Shown here in pieces: positions 1 through 5,532 of a stretch of 5,912 nt of DNA (positions are counted from its first letter, which is position 1; each line of letters begins with the position of its first letter). The DNA is taken from contig PLSZ01000098.1 of NCBI GenBank assembly GCA_003164305.1, forward strand, positions 13,454-19,365, written 5' to 3'. Below the pieces are notes generated by a model, which was not told where the DNA came from, did no database searches, and was given only the letters and a program-made list of their open reading frames with translations. A program made the translations under genes and the position numbers. This DNA comes from Acetobacteraceae bacterium (lineage in GTDB: Bacteria; Pseudomonadota; Alphaproteobacteria; Acetobacterales; Acetobacteraceae).

Positions 1-174
1 TGGCCGCGAGGGCTTCGACGCTGGAACCGGCTGACATTGCTCACGCGGCGTAGGACATCGGCGGCGGCCTGTCATCCCGCGCCGCGTGTGTGTCATCCGA
101 TTGACGCCCCATTCGCCGCGTGGGACGTTGATCGCAACGCCGCGAGACGGCATCAGGGGGGAGGGAAACAGCGT
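1..174. other. Left flank and leader of the transporter gene
   Basis: No complete gene is visible here. Two plus-strand frames are open at the left edge and end quickly, at a TGA at 32-34 and a TAG at 51-53. Either could be the last codons of an upstream gene; the second reads ...STLEPADIAHAA, but it is too short to identify. The rest, about 54-155, is non-coding leader. It holds the 8-bp direct repeat at 70-98 and a TTGACG at 101-106, which is a possible -35 box without a convincing -10. The strong purine run before the ATG at 175 ends the leader. Confidence 0.5.
70..98. repeat. Direct repeat TGTCATCC, two copies 21 bp apart
   Basis: TGTCATCC occurs exactly at 70-77 and 91-98. The copies start 21 bp apart, which is two turns of B-DNA, so a dimeric regulator could touch both on one face of the helix. 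The second copy ends just before a TTGACG (101-106) that could be a -35 box for the transporter gene. The repeat is seen directly. Its role as an operator is inference, and chance is possible in a GC-rich leader. Confidence 0.3.
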
Positions 175-1515
175 ATGGCGCAGACCATCGAGGGCTTTGT
201 CGGCACGTCCATGGACAATGCCAGACTAAGTCCCATTCATTATCGCGTCTTCGCCCTGATCGCCGCCGGCTATTTCTTCGACGTGTGCGACTACGTGATT
301 CTGGGTTCGCTGATCCCCGATATGACACGCAGCGGCTTCGCGACCGCGGCGCAAGCCGGCATCGTGGCCAGCGCGACCCTCTTCGGGTTGTTTCTTGGAA
401 CCGTCGCGCAGGGCGAGTTCACCGATCGCTTCGGACGCAAGACAGTCTATCAGTTCAACCTTCTGTTATACGGCATCGCGACGATCGCCGCGGCCTTTTC
501 GCCCGACTACGTCTGGCTGGCGGTGCTGCGGTTCGTCGCGGGGATCGGACTGGGAGCGGAACAACCACTCTGCTTCGCGTACGCCGGCGAGTACGCGCCA
601 AAAAACATCCGCGGCAGGTTCATTGCTGGTGTGCAACTCATCGGCGGTGCCTGTTCCTGGCCGTTGACGACGTTGTTCGCTCTCGCGTTCCGAGACTCAT
701 TGGGCTGGCGCGGCTGTTGGATCGTCATCGGCATCTGCGCCCTGATTGTATTCGTGTTCCGGTTTTCGCTGCCGGAATCCCCACGTTGGCTGGCGACGCA
801 TGGTCACGGCGACCGCGCGCTCGATCTGCTGGAACGAATGGGAATGAAGCGGCCGCCGGCGGACGAGACCCTGATCACCGACGCGGCCAGCGACAGCCAC
901 AGTGACCCCATCGCCGTGGTGTTCCGGCATTACCGACGCCGTGTGCTCGCCGGAATGGTCTGTTTCGTCGCCTTCTTCGGCGTCGCCCTGGGCCTCGGTG
1001 CCTGGCTCCCGAGCATGATGGCCGATCGCGGCATGACCATCACAAAATCGCTGACCTACACTCTGGGCATGCAACTCGCGTTTCCCTGCGCCAGCATTTT
1101 CATGATGTTCGCGCTGGAGCGATTCGGGCGGAAAATCACCTCGATCTCGGCGTTCATCCTGGCGGGCATCTTCGCGATCGGATTCGTCAACGCGGGCACC
1201 GATACCATCCTGATCGCGGTGGGATTCTGCATGATCTTCTTCATCCAGTTGGCCGGCAATTCGATGCAGATCTTCTGCTCCGAGGTGTTTCCGACCAACG
1301 CTCGGGCCTCCGGGTTCGGTCTGGCGCAAGGGGTGGGGCGACTGGGCGCGGCGTTCATCATTCCGTCGATCCTGTGGATTCAGAATGGCTATGGAATTTC
1401 CACGGTGTTCGCATGCGTCGCGATCTCCCTGGTGATCGCCGCCACGGCGGTGCATCTGATCGGACCGGAGACGCGCGGCATGGCGCTGGACGATATCGCG
1501 CCGCCGGAGGGATAA
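175..1515 (+). CDS. MFS transporter, sugar-porter/AAHS-like (metabolite:H+ symporter)
   Basis: A secondary carrier of the inner membrane, 446 residues, with the hydrophobic pattern of a 12-helix major facilitator protein. TM1 (about 23-47) contains FFDVCDY with Asp36 and Asp39, resembling the TM1 acids of aromatic-acid/H+ symporters and NiaP-like carriers. The loop 2-3 signature is GEFTDRFGRK (80-89) and its second-half copy is ERFGRK (315-320). RFVAGIGLGAEQP (119-131) is the TM4 motif. PESPRWL (200-206), EVFPTNARASG (370-380) and PETRG (431-435) are typical of sugar-porter-like members. The central cytoplasmic loop is about 207-255. The start at 175 is chosen because GGGGGGAGGG (156-165) lies nine bases upstream; the frame is open to the left edge, but that extension is polar, Arg-rich and unlike an MFS N-terminus. 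An ATG at 211 is a weaker alternative. The substrate cannot be read from sequence; an organic acid or other small metabolite is likely. The LVIVD gene follows 28 bp later, suggesting one operon. Confidence 0.93.
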   Translation: MAQTIEGFVGTSMDNARLSPIHYRVFALIAAGYFFDVCDYVILGSLIPDMTRSGFATAAQAGIVASATLFGLFLGTVAQGEFTDRFGRKTVYQFNLLLYGIATIAAAFSPDYVWLAVLRFVAGIGLGAEQPLCFAYAGEYAPKNIRGRFIAGVQLIGGACSWPLTTLFALAFRDSLGWRGCWIVIGICALIVFVFRFSLPESPRWLATHGHGDRALDLLERMGMKRPPADETLITDAASDSHSDPIAVVFRHYRRRVLAGMVCFVAFFGVALGLGAWLPSMMADRGMTITKSLTYTLGMQLAFPCASIFMMFALERFGRKITSISAFILAGIFAIGFVNAGTDTILIAVGFCMIFFIQLAGNSMQIFCSEVFPTNARASGFGLAQGVGRLGAAFIIPSILWIQNGYGISTVFACVAISLVIAATAVHLIGPETRGMALDDIAPPEG

Positions 1516-1543
1516 AGCGCGTTCGTCACCTCGGGAGGATCGT

Positions 1544-2764
1544 ATGGGCAACGGACATCGGATCGGGTTTCTCGGTCATACCGACCAGGGCGGGCGGCCG
1601 GACGGCGTGCAGGTGATGGTGGCTGCCCAGCACGCGTATGTCGGGCACATGTTTTCCGACGGCATCACGGTGATCGACATGGCCGATCCGCGGACGCCGA
1701 AGCCGGTGCGGTTCATCGCCTGTCCCCCGAATACGCGAGCGAGCCACATCCAGGTGCATGGCGGCCTGATGCTCGCGGTCAACGCCGCCAATGTTTGGGC
1801 TTTGCAGCAATACGAGAAAGAGACCGATTATTTCGGCAAGTCCCTGGCCGACAGCTTCAGCAAGCGGGAGCGTGCCTTCGCCGCGGGAATGCGGGTGTTC
1901 GATCTGGCCAATCCGGCGGAGCCTCGGGAAATCGGCTTCATGGCGATCGACGGGATTGGCTTGCACCGCATCTGGTGGGTCGGTGGACGTTATGCCTACG
2001 CGTCGGCGCATCTGGACGGGTTCATCGATCATATCCTGGTGACGATCGATATGATGGACCCGACGAAGCCGGAGATTGTCGGGCGGTGGTGGTTTCCGGG
2101 GATGCATCGGGCCGGCGGCGAGACGCCCAACTGGGGTGAGGGCAAAAGGTGGGCACTCCATCACATGTTGACCGCGGGAGACCTCGGTTTCGCCGCGTGG
2201 CGCGACGGCGGCATGACGGTGATGGATCTGAAGGACCCGACGGCACCGAAGTTGGTGTCGCACCGCAACTGGTCGCCGCCCTTCGCCGGTGGCACGCACA
2301 CGCCGCTGCCGCTTCCCGGGCGCGGTCTCTGCGTGGTGGCGGACGAGTCCACCAGCAACCGGTGCGCCAAGGGGTTGGCGTACACCTGGATTCTGGATGT
2401 GCGGGCACCGGAGAACCCGGTGACGATCGCCACGATGCCGACACCGGTGGGTGAGGATTTTTGTAACAAAGGCGGAAAGTTCGGGCCGCATAATCTGCAT
2501 GAGAACCGGCCGGGATCGTTTCAGAGCGAAGAACTGATCTTCGCCACCTATCATAACGCCGGCGTTCGGGCGTTCGATATCAGCAACGCGCACGAACCGA
2601 AGGAAGTCGGGTATTATGTGCCCGACGCGCCGGAGCGGATCGTCGATATTCGCCCAGGAGCGGAGCGTGTGGTGCAATCGACCGATGTGTTCGCGGCGGC
2701 GGATGGCAGGCTTTACGTGACGGATACCAACGGTGGATTGAACATTCTGGAATATGAGGGGTGA
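1544..2764 (+). CDS. LVIVD-repeat beta-propeller protein, function unknown
   Basis: A 406-residue protein built of repeated blades whose inner strand and turn read hydrophobic-(I/F/L)D-x2-(D/N/A)P-x2-P. Copies are at about 42-56, 117-131, 166-180, 225-239, 282-296 and 342-356, and a last strand GLNILEYEG closes the C-terminus. This is the LVIVD (PF08309-type) pattern and predicts a six- or seven-bladed propeller. Many His residues sit in conserved-looking loops: SHIQVH (67-72), ASAHLDG (153-159), LHHML (205-209), GGTHTPLPLPGR (249-260), FGPHNLHENR (313-322) and TYHNAG (335-340). Such clusters could form a metal or ligand site at the central channel. No signal peptide is visible (the start is MGNGHRIGFLGHTDQ), so a cytoplasmic location is likely. 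The start is fixed by GGGAGGA (1533-1539). The gene lies 28 bp after the MFS gene and probably shares its transcript. Related propellers of this size have no clear assigned activity that I know of; a role with the transported metabolite is inference. Confidence 0.85.
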   Translation: MGNGHRIGFLGHTDQGGRPDGVQVMVAAQHAYVGHMFSDGITVIDMADPRTPKPVRFIACPPNTRASHIQVHGGLMLAVNAANVWALQQYEKETDYFGKSLADSFSKRERAFAAGMRVFDLANPAEPREIGFMAIDGIGLHRIWWVGGRYAYASAHLDGFIDHILVTIDMMDPTKPEIVGRWWFPGMHRAGGETPNWGEGKRWALHHMLTAGDLGFAAWRDGGMTVMDLKDPTAPKLVSHRNWSPPFAGGTHTPLPLPGRGLCVVADESTSNRCAKGLAYTWILDVRAPENPVTIATMPTPVGEDFCNKGGKFGPHNLHENRPGSFQSEELIFATYHNAGVRAFDISNAHEPKEVGYYVPDAPERIVDIRPGAERVVQSTDVFAAADGRLYVTDTNGGLNILEYEG

Positions 2765-2771
2765 CTGCGCT

Positions 2772-2799
2772 GGTTCGGCGCGCTTATGGCAGCCGAACC
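2772..2799. terminator. Hairpin between converging genes, possible shared terminator
   Basis: GGTTCGGC (2772-2779) and GCCGAACC (2792-2799) form a perfect 8-bp stem with a 12-base loop. It starts 7 bp after the stop of the propeller gene and contains the stop codon of the minus-strand toxin gene (2784-2786) in its loop. Its position between two convergent genes suits a bidirectional transcription stop or a mRNA 3'-end stabiliser. Neither side has a T tract, so it is not a classic intrinsic terminator. Confidence 0.45.
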
Positions 2800-3188
2800 G
2801 CGACGGTGCCAGGCTTGCTTGCCGCCAGTTGGTTCGCGACACGAGCAAACGTGAGATCGAATGACACGAAGGAATCGCAGCCGGCGGCGTTTGCCAGATG
2901 CAAGGCGTTGGCGAAATCCATTCCCTGTTCCGCCCAATCAAACGCGGCCACCGTTGACGCGGGCGCTTCAATCCGCACCCGCGGGAGGCCGGAGAAGGCG
3001 CGCAGCGCGGCGATAATCCGCTGGGATGAGAAATCGTGGATGCTTCGTAAAACCCACTCGGTTTCCAGCAAGACCGTGGTGGAAACGAAGACATCTTCCC
3101 GTTCGATGAGGGCCTTGGCCCGCGCGGATTGGATGGGGTGATCGCCGGTCAGGTACCGGACGATGACATTAGTATCGATCGCGAGCAT
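2784..3188 (-). CDS. vapC: VapC-like PIN-domain ribonuclease toxin
   Basis: A 134-residue single PIN domain, the usual length for VapC toxins, which are Mg2+-dependent ribonucleases that cut tRNA, rRNA or mRNA when freed from the antitoxin. The N-terminus MLAIDTNVIVRYL carries Asp5. Glu42 lies in TTVLLETEWVLR, Asp91 in GMDFANALHLANA, and Asp111 in SFVSFDLTFA. These four acids are the expected metal-binding set, so the toxin looks catalytically intact. The gene starts inside the end of the antitoxin gene (20-bp overlap, 3169-3188), which indicates translational coupling on one minus-strand transcript. It converges on the propeller gene, with 19 bp between stop codons. The cellular target cannot be told from sequence. 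Confidence 0.92.
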   Translation of the reverse strand: MLAIDTNVIVRYLTGDHPIQSARAKALIEREDVFVSTTVLLETEWVLRSIHDFSSQRIIAALRAFSGLPRVRIEAPASTVAAFDWAEQGMDFANALHLANAAGCDSFVSFDLTFARVANQLAASKPGTVAVRLP

Positions 3189-3450
3189 GCCGCCGCCGAA
3201 CCTCCCTGGCGATAGCGCCTTCCATTTCCTTTAGTGTCTTCGGAGCGGTTTTCCGAGGCAAACACGCGAACACGTCCACGGGCCGGGTGGGCGCGAAAAA
3301 CGGCGCGGCTTTCAGCAACACACCGTCATTGGTGTTCTCCACGACGAGGCGCGTGCCGGCATTCCAATGCAACTGTTCGCGGATGGATTTTGGCAAGATG
3401 ACCTGCCCCTTCGTTGACACGGTTGTTGTCTGCTTCACGGGCGGCGGCAT
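3169..3450 (-). CDS. vapB: AbrB/SpoVT-type antitoxin (VapB-like)
   Basis: A 93-residue protein with an N-terminal swapped-hairpin DNA-binding domain: VSTKGQVILPKSIREQL (11-27) followed by GTRLVVEN and VLLKA (to about 48). This is the AbrB/MazE/SpoVT signature. The C-terminal half (about 49-93) carries FFAPTRPVDVFACLP and a basic helix with EMEGAIAREVRRRHARDRY, and would wrap and block the PIN toxin encoded just downstream. It is expected to repress its own operon, most strongly as a complex with the toxin. I chose the ATG at 3450 because the AbrB domain begins about eight residues later and a GAGAG sits nine bases upstream. The same frame runs back to 3606, but that extension crosses the predicted promoter and adds no recognisable domain. 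Confidence 0.9.
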   Translation of the reverse strand: MPPPVKQTTTVSTKGQVILPKSIREQLHWNAGTRLVVENTNDGVLLKAAPFFAPTRPVDVFACLPRKTAPKTLKEMEGAIAREVRRRHARDRY

Positions 3451-3469
3451 GTGTTCACTCTCGAAGAGG

Positions 3470-3510
3470 TAAGACAAAAGTAAGATAGTGATATGCCGCC
3501 GATTGAGCAA
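3470..3510 (-). promoter_or_regulatory. Predicted toxin-antitoxin promoter with tandem operator-like repeat
   Basis: Read on the minus strand, TTGCTC (3510-3505) and TATCTT (3487-3482) are 17 bp apart and match the sigma70 -35/-10 layout (3 of 6 and 4 of 6 consensus bases). TCTTAC occurs twice, at 3485-3480 and 3475-3470. The copies are 10 bp apart, one helical turn, and the first overlaps the -10. This fits an autoregulatory site for the AbrB-type antitoxin, whose ATG is at 3450. The repeat is seen directly; binding is inferred. Confidence 0.5.
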
Positions 3511-3584
3511 GACTTTCAGGTCGGGCCGGCGATGCGCCTGCACCGTTCGCCCTCGGACGTCACCAGGTAGTTTCCGCCCCTGAT

Positions 3585-3609
3585 GGAACAAAGCCTCGCG
3601 CACCACGTT
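3585..3609 (+). promoter_or_regulatory. EcfG (general stress sigma factor) type promoter for csbD
   Basis: GGAAC (3585-3589) and CGTT (3606-3609) are separated by exactly 16 bp. This matches the alphaproteobacterial EcfG consensus GGAAC-N16/17-CGTT. Transcription would start near 3616-3618 and give a leader of roughly 55 bases to the CsbD start at 3674. CsbD-type genes are common targets of the general stress response, which supports the call. The match is read directly; activity is inferred. Confidence 0.65.
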
Positions 3610-3673
3610 CCAGCTTTTGCGTCCGGATTAACGCGACTGGAACGGGCGATGAGATTAACAGGAGGATTTTGTT

Positions 3674-3856
3674 ATGGACAAAGACAGGATCGAAGGCGTC
3701 GGCAAGCAGGTCAAGGGCGCCGTCAAGGACGCCGTCGGCAAGGTCACCGGAGACGCGAAACTGCAGGCGGACGGCAAGGCGGATAAGGCCGAGGGCAAGG
3801 TCCAGAACGCTGTCGGCGGCGCGAAAGACGCGGTGCGCGACGCGCTGCGGAAGTAA
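3674..3856 (+). CDS. CsbD-family stress response protein
   Basis: A 60-residue, highly charged, soluble protein with the CsbD layout. It begins MDKDRIEGVGKQVKG, followed by AVKDAVGKVTGD, LQADGKADKAEGKV and QNAVGGAKDAVRDAL. Gly-Lys/Ala-Val repeats alternate with Asp/Lys turns, as in the family (usual length about 55-70). CsbD proteins are induced by general stress in many bacteria, but no biochemical activity is firmly established. The start is fixed by GGAGGA (3661-3666), seven bases before ATG. An EcfG-type promoter lies about 65 bp upstream of the start, so starvation, salt, desiccation or oxidative stress are the likely inducers. The next gene, a small membrane protein, begins 47 bp after the stop with no clear terminator between them, so co-expression is likely. 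Confidence 0.93.
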   Translation: MDKDRIEGVGKQVKGAVKDAVGKVTGDAKLQADGKADKAEGKVQNAVGGAKDAVRDALRK

Positions 3857-3903
3857 CCCCTGAACCTTCCCAAAGCTAACGACGATTCCCAGGAAAGTAC
3901 GTC

Positions 3904-4074
3904 ATGGGCCTTATTTTACTGATCGTGGTGTTGGTTCTGCTGTTTGGCGGCGGCGGCGGTTACTACGGCTACAGCCGGTACGGCGGCGCGGGACTCGGCG
4001 GGGTGCTCGGGACGGTTTTGGTCGTCCTGATCGTTCTGTGGCTGGTCGGCGCGGTGGGTCACACCCACGTTTGA
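3904..4074 (+). CDS. Small two-helix membrane protein, DUF3309-like
   Basis: A 56-residue protein that is easily missed because of its size. It begins MGLILLIVVLVLLF (helix 1, about 2-14), has a Gly/Tyr-rich turn GGGGGYYGYSRYGGAG (15-30), then a second helix VLGTVLVVLIVLWLVGAV (34-51) and a short tail GHTHV. The order hydrophobic helix, Gly/Tyr/Ser-Arg turn, LGG and second hydrophobic helix resembles DUF3309 proteins, which are short inner-membrane proteins of proteobacteria with no known function. AGGAAA (3893-3898) lies just upstream of the ATG and supports the start. It sits 47 bp after csbD and probably belongs to the same stress transcript. A GC-rich hairpin followed by ATTTT lies about 20 bp after the stop. 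Confidence 0.8.
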   Translation: MGLILLIVVLVLLFGGGGGYYGYSRYGGAGLGGVLGTVLVVLIVLWLVGAVGHTHV

Positions 4075-4094
4075 CCGGCCTCAGTCAAATATTA

Positions 4095-4121
4095 CGCCGG
4101 AGTTGATTTCCCGGCGATTTT
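4095..4121 (+). terminator. Candidate intrinsic terminator after the DUF3309-like gene
   Basis: CGCCGG (4095-4100) pairs with CCGGCG (4111-4116) around a 10-base loop and is followed by ATTTT (4117-4121). It lies 20 bp after the stop at 4074. The stem is short and the T run is modest, so partial read-through is likely. A second CCGGCGT copy (4123-4129) can pair with ACGCCGG (4094-4100) instead, giving an alternative fold. Confidence 0.4.
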
Positions 4122-4133
4122 GCCGGCGTTATG

Positions 4134-4163
4134 CCCCCATGGTCCCGTCGCGGACCATGGGGG
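4134..4163 (+). promoter_or_regulatory. Perfect 12-bp hairpin in the leader of the 79-residue membrane protein gene
   Basis: CCCCCATGGTCC (4134-4145) and GGACCATGGGGG (4152-4163) are exact reverse complements with a 6-base loop CGTCGC. The downstream bases are TTAT, not a T tract, and the ribosome binding site GGAGGT (4181-4186) begins 18 bases later. It could be a terminator that depends on stem strength, an mRNA-end stabiliser for the upstream genes, or a leader element for the gene at 4192. The stem is certain; its function is open. Confidence 0.55.
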
Positions 4164-4191
4164 TTATCGCGCTTTAAACAGGAGGTGTCTC

Positions 4192-4431
4192 ATGGGTCGC
4201 TCGGCGCTGAATGGACTGACGATCGTTGGTCTTGTGTTCATCGTCATCGGAGCGCTGGTGTTCGCGACACCAGTCTTCCAGACGCACCAGACGCAGAACG
4301 TGGCCCAGATCGGGGATCTGAAGCTACAGGCCGAAAAAACCAACACCTATACGATCCCGCCCTTTTTGGGTGGCGGGGCGCTCATCCTGGGCGCGGCGCT
4401 GATCGCGGCGGGAATCCTGCGAAGGCAATGA
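4192..4431 (+). CDS. Small two-helix membrane protein of unknown function
   Basis: A 79-residue protein with two hydrophobic helices, LTIVGLVFIVIGALVFATPV (9-28) and about FLGGGALILGAALIAAGIL (58-76). They flank a short polar segment with IGDLKLQAEKTNTYTIPP. The plan helix 1, segment with a G-D/P-L-x-L/V-x-A-E-K turn, I-P-P-hydrophobic-GG, helix 2 and basic tail (RRQ) resembles a family of small proteobacterial membrane proteins that I know only as uncharacterised. With two helices and a positive end it is probably an inner-membrane hairpin. The start at 4192 is preceded by GGAGGT (4181-4186) at good spacing; the same frame is open back to 4120, but that stretch runs through the 12-bp hairpin. 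It lies in line with csbD and the DUF3309-like gene, separated by 117 bp of hairpin-rich DNA, so it may share stress control or be separately tuned. Confidence 0.8.
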   Translation: MGRSALNGLTIVGLVFIVIGALVFATPVFQTHQTQNVAQIGDLKLQAEKTNTYTIPPFLGGGALILGAALIAAGILRRQ

Positions 4432-4558
4432 CCTCCCGGGTGCCTGGTGCTTCCTTGACACCTGAGGAACCCCCCGCTACGCCGCCGCTCCACTGAGACG
4501 ACCGGTCATCCCCGCCGGTCCCCCCTCGTTCGGGACATCAGTTCGGAGCCCAGTACGC
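4432..4558 (+). promoter_or_regulatory. fabD leader with possible -35 box and weak hairpin
   Basis: A perfect -35 hexamer TTGACA is at 4455-4460. The region 15 to 17 bp downstream (CTACGC/TACGCC, about 4477-4483) is only a poor -10, so a promoter is plausible but not secure. GACCGG (4500-4505) and CCGGTC (4515-4520) can form a 6-bp stem. GGAG (4545-4548) is the likely ribosome binding site for fabD. No gene is visible in this stretch. Confidence 0.35.
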
Positions 4559-5518
4559 ATGCCCGTCCACGCCTTTATCTTTCCAGGCCAGGGTAGCCAG
4601 GCAGTCGGGATGGGCCGCGACCTCGCCGCCGCGTTTGGCGCCGCACGGGACGTGTTCCAGGAGGTCGATGAAACCCTGAAGCAAAAGCTGTCGAAGCTGA
4701 TGTTCGAGGGGCCCGGAGAGGAACTGACCCTGACCGAGAACACGCAGCCGGCGCTGATGGCACATTCCCTCGCGGTGCTGCGGGTGCTGGAGGCGGAAGG
4801 TGGTTTCGACATCAAATCCCGCGCGATCGTCGCCGCCGGCCATTCTTTGGGTGAGTACAGCGCGTTGTGCGCTGTCGGGGCGTTCTCCATCCCCGGCACG
4901 GCGCGGCTGCTGAAGCTGCGCGGCCAGTCCATGCAAAAAGCGGTTCCTCCTGGCGAAGGGGCGATGGCCGCGCTGCTCGGCGCCGATATGGCCCAGGCGG
5001 AGGAAATCTGCGCCGAGGCCGCGGTCAATCCGGAAGGCCAGAAAGAGGTCGTGGAGCCGGCGAACGATAACGGCGGCGGGCAGGTCGTGATTTCCGGTCA
5101 TCGGACCGCGATCGAGCGGGCGATCGAGATCTCGAAGACCAAGGGGATTCGCCGCGCGATGCTGCTGCCGGTCTCGGCCCCGTTTCATTGCGCTCTGATG
5201 GCGCCGGCCGCCGACGCGATGGCCGAGGCGTTCGAGCAGACCCCGCCAAAGGCGCCGTTCATGCCGATCGTCGCCAATGTCTCGGCGGCGAAAGAAACCG
5301 ACCCGGCGCGCATCGCCGAGCTGCTGGTTCGCCAGGTCACCGCCACGGTCCGTTGGCGGGAATGCATCGGCACCATGGTTGGCCTCGGCGCGACCAGTTT
5401 CATCGAGCTTGGCGCGGGGAAGGTGCTTTCCGGCCTCGTGAAGCGGATCGCGCCGGATTGCACCAGCGCGGCGGCATCCACTCCGGCGGAGATCGAAGCT
5501 CTGCTGAAGACGCTATGA
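4559..5518 (+). CDS. fabD: Malonyl-CoA:ACP transacylase FabD
   Basis: Transfers the malonyl group from malonyl-CoA to the phosphopantetheine arm of acyl carrier protein, giving the extender unit for fatty-acid synthesis in the cytoplasm. The protein has 319 residues, normal for the family. AFIFPGQGSQ (5-14) forms the oxyanion loop. The nucleophile is Ser96 in GHSLGEYSAL (94-103). Arg121 in RGQSMQ is the malonyl carboxylate-binding arginine. His210 in APFHCALM is the catalytic base. NDNGGGQVVISG (169-180) and IELGAGKVLSGL (282-293) are further family signatures. All key residues are present, so it should be active. GGAG (4545-4548) precedes the ATG by ten bases. fabG follows after 14 bp, the standard fabD-fabG order, so the two are co-transcribed. 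Confidence 0.97.
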   Translation: MPVHAFIFPGQGSQAVGMGRDLAAAFGAARDVFQEVDETLKQKLSKLMFEGPGEELTLTENTQPALMAHSLAVLRVLEAEGGFDIKSRAIVAAGHSLGEYSALCAVGAFSIPGTARLLKLRGQSMQKAVPPGEGAMAALLGADMAQAEEICAEAAVNPEGQKEVVEPANDNGGGQVVISGHRTAIERAIEISKTKGIRRAMLLPVSAPFHCALMAPAADAMAEAFEQTPPKAPFMPIVANVSAAKETDPARIAELLVRQVTATVRWRECIGTMVGLGATSFIELGAGKVLSGLVKRIAPDCTSAAASTPAEIEALLKTL

Positions 5519-5532
5519 CGGGAGGCGTCGAT

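Noticed and set aside
2..53. Tail of an upstream gene ending at 34 or 53
   Set aside because: Two frames compete and the readable part is under 20 residues, so it is mentioned in the flank entry but not called as a gene.
37..174. N-terminal extension of the transporter
   Set aside because: No ribosome binding site and an Arg/Ala/Pro-rich translation unlike MFS N-termini; the ATG at 175 has a strong purine site.
697..1551. Minus-strand open frame of 284 codons opposite the transporter
   Set aside because: Low-complexity Arg/Asp/Glu/His-rich translation and fully antisense to a well-supported MFS gene; a shadow.
1526..3094. Long minus-strand open frame (522 codons) opposite the propeller and toxin genes
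   Set aside because: It is rich in Arg, His and Pro with no domain, has no ribosome binding site, and overlaps two clear genes. It is a GC-driven shadow.
3451..3606. N-terminal extension of the antitoxin to 3606
   Set aside because: The AbrB domain starts right after the ATG at 3450. The extension covers the predicted promoter and shows no domain.
3637..3660. Second GGAAC (in ACTGGAACGGG) as another stress promoter nearer csbD
   Set aside because: No CGTT occurs 16 or 17 bp downstream; the site would also overlap the ribosome binding site.
4131..4496. 121-codon plus-strand frame starting inside the 12-bp hairpin
   Set aside because: It overlaps the two-helix membrane protein in another frame, is Arg/Gly/Pro-rich, and has no ribosome binding site.
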